The position numbers and the translations under genes are program-made. Below, piece after piece: positions 1-9,985 of a stretch of DNA of 64,000 bases; positions within the stretch are counted from its first letter, which is position 1, and every line of letters starts with the position of its first letter. The stretch comes from Rhizobium sp. Root274. GTDB lineage: Bacteria > Pseudomonadota > Alphaproteobacteria > Rhizobiales > Rhizobiaceae. The DNA is taken from assembly GCF_001429245.1 (NCBI RefSeq), contig NZ_LMJE01000013.1, positions 1 to 64,000 of the forward strand. Direction: 5' to 3'. The notes under the pieces were generated by a model. The model ran no database searches. It saw only the letters and a program-made list of their open reading frames with translations, and had not been told where the DNA came from.

Positions 1-1
1 G

Positions 2-379
2 GAAATCTCGGCCGCCTGCCGCGAGCAGGACATCGGATCGAGCCAGATCAACGAGGCGATCCAGCAGCTCGATAAGGTGACCCAGCAGAATGCCGGCGCG
101 TCCGAAGAAATGTCGGCAACATCTGAAGAACTGGCAGCACAGGCAGAAGAACTCCAGGCCTCGATCGCCTTCTTCAAGGTGGATGCAGCATCGCGGCAGA
201 GCAGCTCTCAGCCGGCGAAGCAGTTGAAGGCCGTTGCGGCAAAAATGGCAAACCCGGTTCAGGCAAAGCGGACGGCATCCAGAGCGGGTCTTGCCGCTTC
301 GAAGGGCCCAGGTTTTGCCCTTGATATGAGCATGGGTGGCCCGGATGGCGACGACGACGAGTTTCGCCAGACGGCCTGA
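2..379 (+). CDS. Methyl-accepting chemotaxis protein, C-terminal end (partial)
   Basis: This is the 3' end of a chemoreceptor gene that begins upstream of the window; the reading frame is open from base 2 to the TGA. The visible residues are the descending arm of the cytoplasmic hairpin: heptad-rich sequence with QINEAIQQLDKVTQQNAGASEE and SEELAAQAEELQASIAFF, which is the classic end of the MCP signalling domain. A flexible Ala/Lys-rich tail follows and ends DDDEFRQTA. The tail has no NWETF-type CheR-tethering pentapeptide. The gene is followed by cheW in the same direction, so it is probably the receptor, or one of the receptors, of this cluster. Sensor domain and ligand cannot be seen. Confidence 0.93.
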   Translation, partial: EISAACREQDIGSSQINEAIQQLDKVTQQNAGASEEMSATSEELAAQAEELQASIAFFKVDAASRQSSSQPAKQLKAVAAKMANPVQAKRTASRAGLAASKGPGFALDMSMGGPDGDDDEFRQTA

Positions 380-445
380 CCCGGCCAGAAAACGACAACA
401 CATCACTGGCCCTTCGCTCTTCTGAGGCGGGCCGGTGAACTTCAC

Positions 446-484
446 GATCCTGCACACCGTGTCCCTCTGGTGCAGTGCAGGATC
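446..484 (+). other. Intergenic hairpin between the mcp and cheW
   Basis: GATCCTGCAC (446-455) is exactly complementary to GTGCAGGATC (475-484), with a short inner ACC/GGT pairing. There is no T-tract, so it is not a classical Rho-independent terminator. It may stabilise or process the polycistronic chemotaxis mRNA and set different levels for the receptor and cheW. Confidence 0.5.
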
Positions 485-514
485 CGACGGCGGTGACCCA
501 AAGGAGTGAGCCTC

Positions 515-1012
515 ATGGCCCATGCAGCAACTGAATCGCAATTTGTGACTTTCAGCCTCGAAAACGAATGTTTCGCCGTACCCGTCGAGGTCGTCAGGGA
601 AATTCTCGATCATGAGGACCCCTTCCGGATACCCCATGGCCCCGATTATCTTCTCGGTCTGCGCGATGTGCGCGGCCAGGGGGTTCCGGTCATCGATCTC
701 CGCTTGCGGCTGGGCATGTTACGGACCCAAAAGACTCCGCATACGCGGATCCTCGTCATCGATGTGGCCATCGACGGGCGCGCCCTTTCGCTCGGCCTCG
801 TTGCCGACCGCGTCTTCGAGGTCACGTCTTTCCGCAGCGACGCCATCGAGGCCGCCCCGGATATCGGGATCCGCTGGCAGTCCGACTACATCGCAGGGGT
901 CGTCCGCCGCGCCGGCGATTTCGTCGTGATCGTCAACCTGACCAAACTCTTTTCCGGCACGGACGTGCGCTCGCTCGGTACCATCGCCACCAGCTCCCTG
1001 GAACACGCATGA
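515..1012 (+). CDS. cheW: Chemotaxis coupling protein CheW
   Basis: CheW-domain protein of 165 residues that links chemoreceptors to the histidine kinase CheA at the inner-membrane signalling array. The whole length is one CheW fold: an opening beta strand FVTFSLENECFAVPV, then VVREILDHEDPFRIPHGPDYLLGLRDVRGQGVPVIDLR, which is the usual CheW signature (V..I.......P..P..I.G....RG...PV.DL). A GTG at 506 is in frame, but AAGGAG at 501-506 sits 8 nt before the ATG at 515, which I take as the start. The stop overlaps the cheR start (ATGA), so translation is probably coupled. The neighbours (receptor, cheR, cheB) confirm the role; cheA is not in the window and may lie upstream. Confidence 0.93.
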   Translation: MAHAATESQFVTFSLENECFAVPVEVVREILDHEDPFRIPHGPDYLLGLRDVRGQGVPVIDLRLRLGMLRTQKTPHTRILVIDVAIDGRALSLGLVADRVFEVTSFRSDAIEAAPDIGIRWQSDYIAGVVRRAGDFVVIVNLTKLFSGTDVRSLGTIATSSLEHA

Positions 1013-1899
1013 TCGCTCTGGCATTGAAGACATCCGCGACGACGGGCCCGGAACGTTCGTCGATGGCATCTGCCCTCGGCGACGGCCTGAGCGCCCGCAA
1101 TTTCGACCTGCTGTCGCGCTACATCTATGACTACAGCGGCATCAAGATGCCCGTGACCAAGAAGACGATGCTGGAGGGGCGGCTGCGTCGCCGCCTGCGC
1201 TTCGTCGGCATCGACGGGCTCAACGAGTATTGCGATTATCTGTTCAAAGACGGTGGCATCGAGAGTGAAGCGATCCATCTGATCGATGTCGTCACCACGA
1301 ACAAGACCGACTTCTTCCGCGAGCCGACGCATTTCGACCACCTGACCAATAAGGCCCTGCCCGACCTCGTCGCGAAAGGTCACAGACGGTTGCGCATCTG
1401 GAGTTCGGCCTGCTCGATCGGTGCCGAGCCCTATACGCTTGCCATGGTGATCGAAGACTTCAGTCAAGCAAATGGAGGTCCTGACTACTCGATCCTCGCC
1501 ACCGATCTCTCCACCGATGTGCTGCGCGTCGCCAAGCGCGGCATCTTCTCGACAGCCATGATCGAGCCTGTCGATCGCGAGCGCCGCAAGCGCTACGTGA
1601 TGGAGCCACGCGACCCCGCTCGTGGAGAGGTGCGAATTCACCCGAAACTGAGAGCAAAGGTGGGTTTTGCCCGGCTTAACCTGATGGATACGTCTTACAG
1701 CGTCGGCGATGCCATGCATGTCATCTTCTGCCGCAACGTCTTGATCTATTTCGACAAGAAGACCCAGGAAAAGGTGCTGTCGCGCCTCTGCGACAAGCTC
1801 GTGTCCGGCGGCTACCTCTATGTCGGCCACTCGGAAACCATCACCGGCTTCGCCCTGCCCGTCCGGCAGGTGGCCAATACAGTCTTTCAGAAGGTCTGA
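1009..1899 (+). CDS. cheR: Chemotaxis protein methyltransferase CheR
   Basis: SAM-dependent methyltransferase of about 296 residues that methylates glutamates on chemoreceptors for adaptation. The N-terminal helical domain ([31 protein letters not shown]) is typical of CheR. The Rossmann domain shows [29 protein letters not shown] (SAM-binding loop, normally WSAACSTGEEPYS), [11 protein letters not shown], and [21 protein letters not shown]. It ends with [12 protein letters not shown], the standard CheR C-terminal motif. The start overlaps the cheW stop by 4 nt (ATGA); an internal ATG at 1063 is a possible alternative. No TPR extension is present. Confidence 0.93.
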   Translation: MIALALKTSATTGPERSSMASALGDGLSARNFDLLSRYIYDYSGIKMPVTKKTMLEGRLRRRLRFVGIDGLNEYCDYLFKDGGIESEAIHLIDVVTTNKTDFFREPTHFDHLTNKALPDLVAKGHRRLRIWSSACSIGAEPYTLAMVIEDFSQANGGPDYSILATDLSTDVLRVAKRGIFSTAMIEPVDRERRKRYVMEPRDPARGEVRIHPKLRAKVGFARLNLMDTSYSVGDAMHVIFCRNVLIYFDKKTQEKVLSRLCDKLVSGGYLYVGHSETITGFALPVRQVANTVFQKV

Positions 1900-1906
1900 T
1901 TTGAAG

Positions 1907-2995
<1,089 letters not shown>

Positions 2996-3056
2996 CCTGT
3001 CCCGTGGATGGCCACCGCCAAGCAGACAGAATGAATATGAGCAAAGAGGGTTCGAG

Positions 3057-4811
3057 ATGAACACCCAGCGAGCGAAACAGACCGAGCGCCATGTCTCCCC
3101 GACGGTCACCATCCGCACCAGACTGGGCGAAGCATTGGCCCAGATCGAGCAACGCTTTCTCGATGGCGGCACCGTGCTAGTGGCGGTCCTCGACGTTTTC
3201 GGCGGACTGCTGACGTCGCTTGGCGGCATCTCTGACGCCCTGCGCGAAGACGAGGCGGCGGAAGCAACGGAAGAGCTCCTGTCCACCGCAGCACTGATCG
3301 CGGACCTTCCCGCCCAGCAGCAGGATATGCGAGAGCGCTTCGTCCTGATCGGCGACTATGGCCAGGCCCTGTCAAACGAGGTGCTGGCGATGGAGGACAC
3401 GCTGCGTTATCTGCGCACCTTCGCCGTCACAGCCAAGATCACCGGCGCAGGGATTGCCGATTTCGCCGGCTTTGCCGAAGAGATCGTCGAGCGAATCCAG
3501 TTCGCGACCCAGGAGGTGAAGTCCTTCGGCGAGCGCATCAGCGCGCTTCAGGGTCTGATCGATCGCGCCCGGACCGGAAGCGACGGGCTGACCCGCCACG
3601 ACCACGCCATCCCCGCGATCGTCGAAGACCTGGGTCGCAACGCCAATGCCATCCAGACCCAGCGCAACTCGCTTGCTCAGTTGGCGGCGCAGGTGACGGG
3701 ACTTGCGATGAAGGTTCAGGGTCGGCTCGCCAGCACGCTGTCGTCGCTGCAGATCGGCGACGTCACCCGTCAGCGGCTGGAGCATTGCCAGACCGCTTTC
3801 GATATTGCCGAGGGGCATCTGGCGACCGCAGCAGCGCATGACCTGTCAGCTGAAGACCGTGAGCGCGTGATCCTCTTGGTCACCCAGTTGGTGCGGGATC
3901 AACTGATTGCCATGTCGGAAGAATTCCGGGCCGAATGTGCCACCATTGTCAGCAATATCGGCGCCTTCTCCAACGATGTGACGGTTCTTATGGACCTGCA
4001 GAATTCCATGCTGCCGACGACCAGTGAGGCTGCGAACCGATCGGCCATGGGGCTTGTGCGGGAAAGCCTGGAAACAGCGCGAAGCTTGGTGGGCGGGATC
4101 GAGCAGTCTGCCGGCGAAGCGCAGCGCTTGAGCGCCACGGTCGGCGGCATGGTGAAGGATCTTGTCGAGAGTGTCGAGACGATCCAGATCGTTCGCACGG
4201 ATATCCAGTACATGGCGCTCAACACCAACCTGCGCTGCAGCAAGCTTGGCGAAGAGAGCCGCGCAATCAATGTCGTCACCAATGAACTGCGCACCTTTTC
4301 GGCCAGGCTCGACGACGTCACCGATCGCGCCCTCGGCCATCTGCGACTTCTCGATGAGCAGGCGGCCGGCCTCAGCAAGTCCGAAACAGGCGAGAGCGGC
4401 GAACGCGATCCCGACCTCGTCGCCCGCATCGAGATCGCACTTGCCCATGTCACGCAAGCCGGTGACGCTCTGGATGGCAAGCTGCACGACCTCCAAGACA
4501 AGGGCCAGGAGATTGCAATCAAGGTCGCAAAAGCAACGGCCGGGCTGGATTTCCATCAGGAACTGACGGTGATCCTCGGCGACTGCGTCTCCTTGGCAGC
4601 CGAGGCGATCGTGGCCGAGCCGACATGTGACGGTCTCGAACCCATCCTCTCGGGGATCTCGGCCGAGATCTTCAGGACCTACACCATGAAGTCCGAACGC
4701 GACATCCACTGCGCGATCTTCGGCGCAGCCGGTGCAGACACGGAGGAGATGCAAGCCCCGCCGGCCCAGCACATGACAGACGACGAGCTGTTCGACGACG
4801 CCCTGTTCTGA
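3057..4811 (+). CDS. Soluble, diverged chemoreceptor-like coiled-coil protein
   Basis: A 584-residue protein with no signal peptide or membrane segment, predicted to be mostly long helices. Around residues 375-435 it has DIQYMALNTNLRCSKLGEESRAINVVTNELRTFS. This aligns by eye with the MCP hairpin tip (LLALNAAIEAARAGE.GRGFAVVA.EVR.LA) but has lost several of the residues that bind CheA and CheW. The N-terminal half (VAVLDVFGGLLTSLGGISDAL, TAKITGAGIADFAGFAEEIVERI) is not recognised. The ATG at 3057 is preceded by AGAGGG; an upstream in-frame start at 2988 would overlap the end of cheB. As the last gene of the che cluster it may be a cytoplasmic input or a modulator of the pathway. Function is inferred from context only. 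Confidence 0.7.
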   Translation: MNTQRAKQTERHVSPTVTIRTRLGEALAQIEQRFLDGGTVLVAVLDVFGGLLTSLGGISDALREDEAAEATEELLSTAALIADLPAQQQDMRERFVLIGDYGQALSNEVLAMEDTLRYLRTFAVTAKITGAGIADFAGFAEEIVERIQFATQEVKSFGERISALQGLIDRARTGSDGLTRHDHAIPAIVEDLGRNANAIQTQRNSLAQLAAQVTGLAMKVQGRLASTLSSLQIGDVTRQRLEHCQTAFDIAEGHLATAAAHDLSAEDRERVILLVTQLVRDQLIAMSEEFRAECATIVSNIGAFSNDVTVLMDLQNSMLPTTSEAANRSAMGLVRESLETARSLVGGIEQSAGEAQRLSATVGGMVKDLVESVETIQIVRTDIQYMALNTNLRCSKLGEESRAINVVTNELRTFSARLDDVTDRALGHLRLLDEQAAGLSKSETGESGERDPDLVARIEIALAHVTQAGDALDGKLHDLQDKGQEIAIKVAKATAGLDFHQELTVILGDCVSLAAEAIVAEPTCDGLEPILSGISAEIFRTYTMKSERDIHCAIFGAAGADTEEMQAPPAQHMTDDELFDDALF

Positions 4812-4840
4812 GAGGTTGCCAGTCTCGATGTGATCAAGGC

Positions 4841-5566
4841 TCAGGCGACGAGCCGGACGGCCGGTGGCGCTTCAACATTCAGCTTGCCGATGGTGCAGTA
4901 GCGCATCAGCCGTTCGAGAACTTCCCGTCCGAGCATCTGTGCGTTTTCCTGGGCGCGTTCGAGATTGCTGACATGGCGGGGATCCATTGTGTAAAGCGTC
5001 TCGCCACAGGAAAAGACATCTCGGAAGGCGGCACGCTCGACGATTGGCGTTGCCATCAGATGCACCCGTTTCTCGGCTAGAAGCTGCTTCACGCCCTGCA
5101 GTGCCCGTGTGGTGATGATCGGATTGATGCGTGTCAGCACGACGGAATGCGGGATCCGGATGCCCGCCTTGTCTTCCAGATATGTCAGGAGATCGATCAC
5201 GGTTGCCGCCCCTTGCGCATCCATCGCCGACCCCTGTGCCGGGATCAACACATAATCGGAATGGCCCATTGCCTGGGCAATCAACGGGCTGCGATGCCCG
5301 GGAAGGTCAAGGATGACGAGATCGACGGCAGGCTGCCACCGCTTGATCTCGCGCTCAAGACTGGCCGGAGAAACATAGGGAACAACCTGCAACCGCTCCG
5401 GGCAGTTGGCCCCGAGTTGCTGGTGCCAGCGCGAGATCCAATGCTGTGGATCGGCATCGAGCACCGCAATCCGCAGCCCCATCCGCGCCAATTCCGTCGC
5501 GATCAGCAGCACGGCTGTCGTCTTGCCGGCACCACCCTTCGTGTTGGCGAAAGTCAAAACAGGCAT
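4841..5566 (-). CDS. ParA/MinD-type ATPase
   Basis: Deviant Walker-A ATPase of the ParA superfamily, about 241 residues. MPVLTFANTKGGAGKTTA is the P-loop with the signature lysine; IAVLDADPQHWISRW is switch I; LVILDLPGHRSPLI is Walker B. The C-terminal part (LTRINPIITTRALQGVKQLL, TPIVERAAFRDVFSCGETL) matches the short ParA/VirC1-like type without an N-terminal DNA-binding domain. In-frame starts exist further upstream (5578, 5680); the core begins at MPV or MDLDMPV, and the spacing to GAGG does not settle which. No parB-like gene is adjacent, so a role in plasmid partition is not supported. Positioning of the chemoreceptor array (as ParC/PpfA do elsewhere) is possible because it sits next to the che cluster, facing it tail to tail. 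Confidence 0.8.
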   Translation of the reverse strand: MPVLTFANTKGGAGKTTAVLLIATELARMGLRIAVLDADPQHWISRWHQQLGANCPERLQVVPYVSPASLEREIKRWQPAVDLVILDLPGHRSPLIAQAMGHSDYVLIPAQGSAMDAQGAATVIDLLTYLEDKAGIRIPHSVVLTRINPIITTRALQGVKQLLAEKRVHLMATPIVERAAFRDVFSCGETLYTMDPRHVSNLERAQENAQMLGREVLERLMRYCTIGKLNVEAPPAVRLVA

Positions 5567-5875
5567 ATCAAGGTCCATTCCTCGGCTGGCATCGTCGCAG
5601 CAGCCGCAAGCAGGTGAAGTGACATCCAGAATGGGGCCAACATGCTTAACCGGCGGTAAACTGCGGTAGTATTCAAGCAATTTCTACAACTGAAGCCTGC
5701 GCCGGTAGCGCCGGCAAAGGGTCCTGAACGGTGCCTGTGACCTCGGCACCAGGATCTGGACCCTCCTTCGAAAATAAGTCAAACAAAGCGTGCGGTCGGT
5801 GAACCGGCCGCGCGATGAACAATCGTGGACTGACATTGCGGCCGGCCCACGGGCCGCAACCCGGAGATTAACCCG
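5567..5875. other. Non-coding interval upstream of the agmatine deiminase gene
   Basis: The gap separates the divergent ParA-like and agmatine deiminase genes and must hold both promoters. I see no convincing -35/-10 pair, operator repeat or small gene beyond the possible 5' extension of the ParA-like frame. A GGAG at about 5863-5866 serves as ribosome binding site for the ATG at 5876. Confidence 0.4.
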
Positions 5876-6916
5876 ATGACCTGGCGCATGCCCTCTGAAA
5901 CCGCTCGCCATGACCGCACCTGGATGGCATTTCCGCGTGCCGGCACAACACTCGGCGAAGGCGAGAGCTGGCAGCAGACCGGTTACGAGGCATGGACGTC
6001 TGTCGCGCATGGCATCGCCGAATTCGAACCGGTGACCATGATCGTCGATCCTTCGGAGCGGCAACGGGCGAGCCGCATGCTTGGCAGTCACATTGAACAG
6101 ATCGAAATGCCACTCGATGAATTCTGGATGCGTGACTTCGGTCCGACCTTCGTACATGATGACGAACGGCCGAATGTACTGGGCGCGATCGACTGGATCT
6201 TCAACGGTTGGGGTGATCACGGCTGGGCGGAATGGAAACATTCAGCGGAGATCGCCCAGCTGATTGCCGCCCATTGCGGCGCTGAACGGGTACCGAGCCT
6301 CCTGGTCAACGAAGGCGGCGGCATCCACGTCGACGGCGAGGGCACGGTTCTCGTGACCGAAACCGTGCAACTGGATCCGCGCCGCAACCCCTTTGCCGAC
6401 AAACATCGGGTGGAGGCCGAATTGTCCCGCACGATCGGGGCGACCAAGGTCATCTGGCTGCCGCGCGGCCTGACCCGCGATTATGAAGCCTTCGGGACTT
6501 CCGGCCACGTCGACATCGTCGCAACCATCGCGGCACCCGGCTTGCTCCTCCTCCATCGCCAGCCCAACCCGGACCATCCCGATCATGCCGTCATGCGGGA
6601 CCTGCGCGCCTTTCTCGCCGGCACCACCGATGCTGCGGGCCGCCCATGGAGGATCCTCGACCTCGATGCGCCTGAGGTGATCCGGGACGAGGACGGGTTT
6701 GTCGACTACAGCTATGTCAATCATCTGGTGGTCAATGACGGCGTCGTCGCCTGCGGATTTGGTGATGAAAAGGCAGATGCCGCCGCGCGTGACGTGTTGG
6801 GGGAGGCCTATCCCGGCAGACGCGTGGTAACGATCGATTCACGCCCGATCTTTGCGCGCGGTGGCGGCATTCACTGCATCACCCAGCAGCAGCCTTCGCT
6901 AAAGCAGGGAAGCTGA
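5876..6916 (+). CDS. Agmatine deiminase family protein (peptidyl-arginine-deiminase type)
   Basis: Guanidino-group hydrolase of the agmatine deiminase/PAD superfamily, 346 residues, close to the family length. Family motifs in order: TWMAFP near the N-terminus; EFWMRDFGPTFV; FNGWG; NEGGGIHVDGEGTVLVTETVQLDPRRNP; TSGHVDIVATI (active-site His and Asp); and GGGIHCITQQQP near residue 335 with the nucleophilic Cys. The expected reaction is agmatine to N-carbamoylputrescine plus ammonia, in the cytosol. A GGAG lies 9 nt before the ATG. Two bases separate it from the amidase gene, so the two form an operon and may act on the same compound. The exact substrate is uncertain because the family also includes other guanidine deiminases. 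Confidence 0.85.
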   Translation: MTWRMPSETARHDRTWMAFPRAGTTLGEGESWQQTGYEAWTSVAHGIAEFEPVTMIVDPSERQRASRMLGSHIEQIEMPLDEFWMRDFGPTFVHDDERPNVLGAIDWIFNGWGDHGWAEWKHSAEIAQLIAAHCGAERVPSLLVNEGGGIHVDGEGTVLVTETVQLDPRRNPFADKHRVEAELSRTIGATKVIWLPRGLTRDYEAFGTSGHVDIVATIAAPGLLLLHRQPNPDHPDHAVMRDLRAFLAGTTDAAGRPWRILDLDAPEVIRDEDGFVDYSYVNHLVVNDGVVACGFGDEKADAAARDVLGEAYPGRRVVTIDSRPIFARGGGIHCITQQQPSLKQGS

Positions 6917-6918
6917 TC

Positions 6919-8649
6919 ATGGCCAATTTCGAAGTCTTCGAAAAATCGATTGCGGAGCTACGGGCCGCACTGGAAGCCGGCGAAGTCACCAGTGTCGAAC
7001 TGGTCCAGGCTTATCTCGACCGGATCGCGCACTACGACGCGCCCGGCACGAAGACTGCCCTCAATGCCATGGTCGTGCTCAACCCGGAAGCAGTCGCCGA
7101 GGCGGAAGCATCCGATAGCAGACGCGGCCAAGGCGCCCCACTCTCGCCGCTCGACGGCATCCCCTACACCGCCAAGGACAGCTATCTTGTGCGCGGACTG
7201 ACGGCCGCCGCTGGCAGTCCGGCCTTCGAACATCTTGTGGCGCAAAGAGACGCCTTCACGATCGAGCGCCTACGCGCCGCCGGTGCCATCTGCCTCGGGC
7301 TCACCAACATGCCCCCGATGGCCAATGGCGGCATGCAGCGCGGCGTCTACGGGCGCGCCGAAAGCCCCTATAATGCCAAGTGGCTCACCAGCGCCTTCGG
7401 CTCAGGCTCGTCCAATGGTTCGGGAACCGCAACAGCGGCCTCCTTCGGCGCGTTCGGTCTCGGCGAGGAAACCTGGTCGAGCGGCAGGGCGCCGGCCTCG
7501 AACAATGCCCTTTGCGCCTACACACCCTCGCGCGGCGTCATCTCGGTACGCGGCAACTGGCCACTGGTGCCGACCATGGATGTCGTGGTGCCGCATACGC
7601 GCAACATGGCCGACATGCTGGAACTGCTTGACGTCATCGTGGCAGATGATGCGGAAACCCGCGGCGATTTCTGGCGCGCCCAACCATCGGTTCCCATCCC
7701 CGCGGCATCAGCGGTCAGGCCTCAGTTATACAAGGCGCTCGCATCGCGAGACCTTTCGCGGGCGCAACAGAAGCTTGCCGGCAAACGCTTTGGTGTGCCG
7801 CGTATGTATATCAACGAAGACCCTGATGCCGGATCAAATCCTGAAGGCGGAATCGGCGGCTCCACCGGCAAGCCGATTGAGACCCGCGCCTCCATCATCG
7901 ACCTGTGGCAAAAGGCCAGGCAGGATCTGGAGGCCGCAGGTGCAACGGTGGTGCCAGTCGACTTTCCGGTCGTCAGCCAATACGAGGCCGACCGCCCTGG
8001 CGCGCCGTCGATCCTGTCGCGTGGCTTTGTCAGCCCGGAATTCCTCCACCGGGAGATCCTGGATCTTTCAGCCTGGGCCTGGGACGACTTTCTCGCAGCC
8101 AATGGCGATCCAAAGCTGTCGACACTCGCCCATGTGGACGGCAGGCGGATCTTTCCGCATCCAGAAGGCGCCTTGCCGGACCGCTACACAGGTTTCGATG
8201 ATTTTCTTCCAGACTACCCCGCGCAAGTGCGTGATCATCCCCGGCAATCGTTTTCCGAGATACCGCATCTGGCCGAGGGTCTGCGCGGACTGGAAGAAAC
8301 CCGCCGGATCGATCTCGAACAGTGGATGGACCGTCTTGGGCTAGATGCGGTGATCTTCCCTGCAGTTGCCGATATCGGCGCGGCCGACATGGATGTGAAC
8401 CCGGCATCAGCGGACCTCGGCTGGCGAAACGGGGTCTGGGTCGCCAACGGCAATCTCGCCATCCGCCATCTCGGCATACCGACCGTCACCGTACCGATGG
8501 GAACCATGACCGACATCGGCATGCCTGTCGGCCTGACCTTCGCTGGCCGCGCCTATGACGACGAGGCCCTGCTCACCCTGGCCGCTGCCTTCGAGGCGAC
8601 AGGTTCCCGCCGCACCGCCCCACCCCGGACACCGCCGTTGCAAAGATAA
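6919..8649 (+). CDS. Amidase-signature family hydrolase
   Basis: 576-residue amidase of the AS family, which uses a Ser-cisSer-Lys triad. The Lys is in PYTAKDSYLVRGL (about residue 82), the cis-Ser in the Gly/Ser-rich loop FGSGSSNGSGTATAASFGAFG (about 160-175), and the nucleophilic Ser in GEETWSSGRAPAS. The last replaces the more usual GTDTGGSIR.PAS, so this is a divergent subgroup. The C-terminal TVTVPMGTMTDIGMPVGLTFAGRAYDDEALLTLA is typical. It starts 2 nt after the agmatine deiminase gene with a GGGAAG ribosome site, so they are co-transcribed. It could hydrolyse a carbamoyl or amide product of the upstream enzyme, but putrescine pathways normally use a nitrilase-type AguB, so this is only an inference. 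Confidence 0.85.
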   Translation: MANFEVFEKSIAELRAALEAGEVTSVELVQAYLDRIAHYDAPGTKTALNAMVVLNPEAVAEAEASDSRRGQGAPLSPLDGIPYTAKDSYLVRGLTAAAGSPAFEHLVAQRDAFTIERLRAAGAICLGLTNMPPMANGGMQRGVYGRAESPYNAKWLTSAFGSGSSNGSGTATAASFGAFGLGEETWSSGRAPASNNALCAYTPSRGVISVRGNWPLVPTMDVVVPHTRNMADMLELLDVIVADDAETRGDFWRAQPSVPIPAASAVRPQLYKALASRDLSRAQQKLAGKRFGVPRMYINEDPDAGSNPEGGIGGSTGKPIETRASIIDLWQKARQDLEAAGATVVPVDFPVVSQYEADRPGAPSILSRGFVSPEFLHREILDLSAWAWDDFLAANGDPKLSTLAHVDGRRIFPHPEGALPDRYTGFDDFLPDYPAQVRDHPRQSFSEIPHLAEGLRGLEETRRIDLEQWMDRLGLDAVIFPAVADIGAADMDVNPASADLGWRNGVWVANGNLAIRHLGIPTVTVPMGTMTDIGMPVGLTFAGRAYDDEALLTLAAAFEATGSRRTAPPRTPPLQR

Positions 8650-8932
8650 AAGCGCCCCCCCTTTCCCCGTAAAGATATTGTTGCATGTCACGCATAACCC
8701 CTGCCGGGCTGATCTGTTGCGGGGGAAGAACCATAGCCACTCAGCACGAGACATCCATCGCCCACGCATCGAGCGAAAGCTGTCGTTATAGCAATCAGTT
8801 AAAGAGGAAACGCACTCTCGAAGCGACCATTAACCCATCTACGACCAAAGTCGTGAACTCAGTACATTCTAAGATTTGGATTTAGGTGAAATTAATACCG
8901 GCTCTATTACTGATTGCAAAACTAAACCTTTG

Positions 8933-9985
8933 ATGAGTCGTGTCCTGAAAGACCAAACATCACTCAACCTGAAGCTGACGGAGCCTTTGCGGCAGGATCG
9001 CTTCAGCACGCAAATCCACCCGATCCGTGAAAGATTTGATGCCTGGGCGCAGCTGCTGGCGCCAGTCGTCCTGGCTGAAAACCCTCAACGGGACTTCAAA
9101 GCCTGTGCAAGGGCCTACGATCTCGGCCGCATGCACTACGTGTCCACGCACCACGATGCCATGTATCACCAGCGTTCGGAGGAGTTGATTAGCCAGTCGG
9201 GGATTGACCATTGGCTACTGACCCTTCGCAGGAGCGGCACCGAAAGGAGCCGATGCGGCGACACTGTTCTCGATAGCCAGCCCGGCTCCCTCGACATCCG
9301 GTCGCTTGCTCGTCCCTTCTCGGGCGAGACGAGCCGGACGGGCTGCGTCTTCATCTTCCTGAGCCGTGACGACTTCGTTTCGCTGGCCCCTCTGTTGGAC
9401 GGCGCCAATCATCGGCTGCTGGAGGGCAGCATGAAGGGCGTTATCAGAGACTTCATCCTGTCCCTCGACGAGGTCATCGGCGACATGACGGTTGCGGATC
9501 TACCTGTCCTTGTCAATTCGATCACGGCCTTGCTGAATGCAGCGCTCGAACCCTGCAGGTCAAAGACAGAGGAAGCTAGGGACGTGATCGCAGCCAGCCT
9601 GCTGGACAAGGCGCGCAGCTACATTCACGCCAACCTGAAATCGCCGGATCTGGACCCGGACACGATTGGTGCGGCCATGCAGATGTCCCGCCGCAAGCTT
9701 TATTACCTCTTCGAGCGACGCGGCGGCGTGGCGCGCTACATCCGCCGCAGAAGGCTGCTCGCCTGCCACGATGCCATCGTCGATGCAGCGGATCATCGGT
9801 TCGTCAGCACGATCGCTTATGAATACGGCTTCACCAACGCGGCCCAATTCAGTCGAAACTTTCTCGCAGAGTTTGGCTACAGCCCCACGGAAGCCCGCGA
9901 ATTCAATCTGTGCGGCTATCGTCCTATCGAAAAAGCGCCCGCCACCTTCACCGAGTGGCTGCTACAGGTCCGAAACGACGGCTAA
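8933..9985 (+). CDS. AraC-family transcriptional regulator (upstream of the surface-protein operon)
   Basis: About 350 residues. The N-terminal two thirds resemble the AraC_binding_2 type of ligand domain (HWLLTLRRSGTERSRCGDTVLDSQPGSLDIRS). The last 100 residues form two helix-turn-helix motifs: DPDTIGAAMQMSRRKLYYLFERRGGVARYIRRRRLLACHDAI, then TIAYEYGFTNAAQFSRNFLAEFGYSPTEAREF. The ATG at 8933 is chosen; a TTG at 8876 is in frame, and neither has a clear ribosome site. The 283 bp before it, back to the amidase stop, hold nothing recognisable. It reads toward the giant repeat gene 321 bp downstream and is the same subtype as the two AraC genes on the far side of that operon, so it is a candidate regulator of it. 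Confidence 0.85.
   Translation: MSRVLKDQTSLNLKLTEPLRQDRFSTQIHPIRERFDAWAQLLAPVVLAENPQRDFKACARAYDLGRMHYVSTHHDAMYHQRSEELISQSGIDHWLLTLRRSGTERSRCGDTVLDSQPGSLDIRSLARPFSGETSRTGCVFIFLSRDDFVSLAPLLDGANHRLLEGSMKGVIRDFILSLDEVIGDMTVADLPVLVNSITALLNAALEPCRSKTEEARDVIAASLLDKARSYIHANLKSPDLDPDTIGAAMQMSRRKLYYLFERRGGVARYIRRRRLLACHDAIVDAADHRFVSTIAYEYGFTNAAQFSRNFLAEFGYSPTEAREFNLCGYRPIEKAPATFTEWLLQVRNDG

Noticed and set aside
886..1830. Long leftward open frame opposite cheW/cheR
   Set aside because: It is a shadow frame in GC-rich DNA; the rightward frame has unambiguous CheR motifs.
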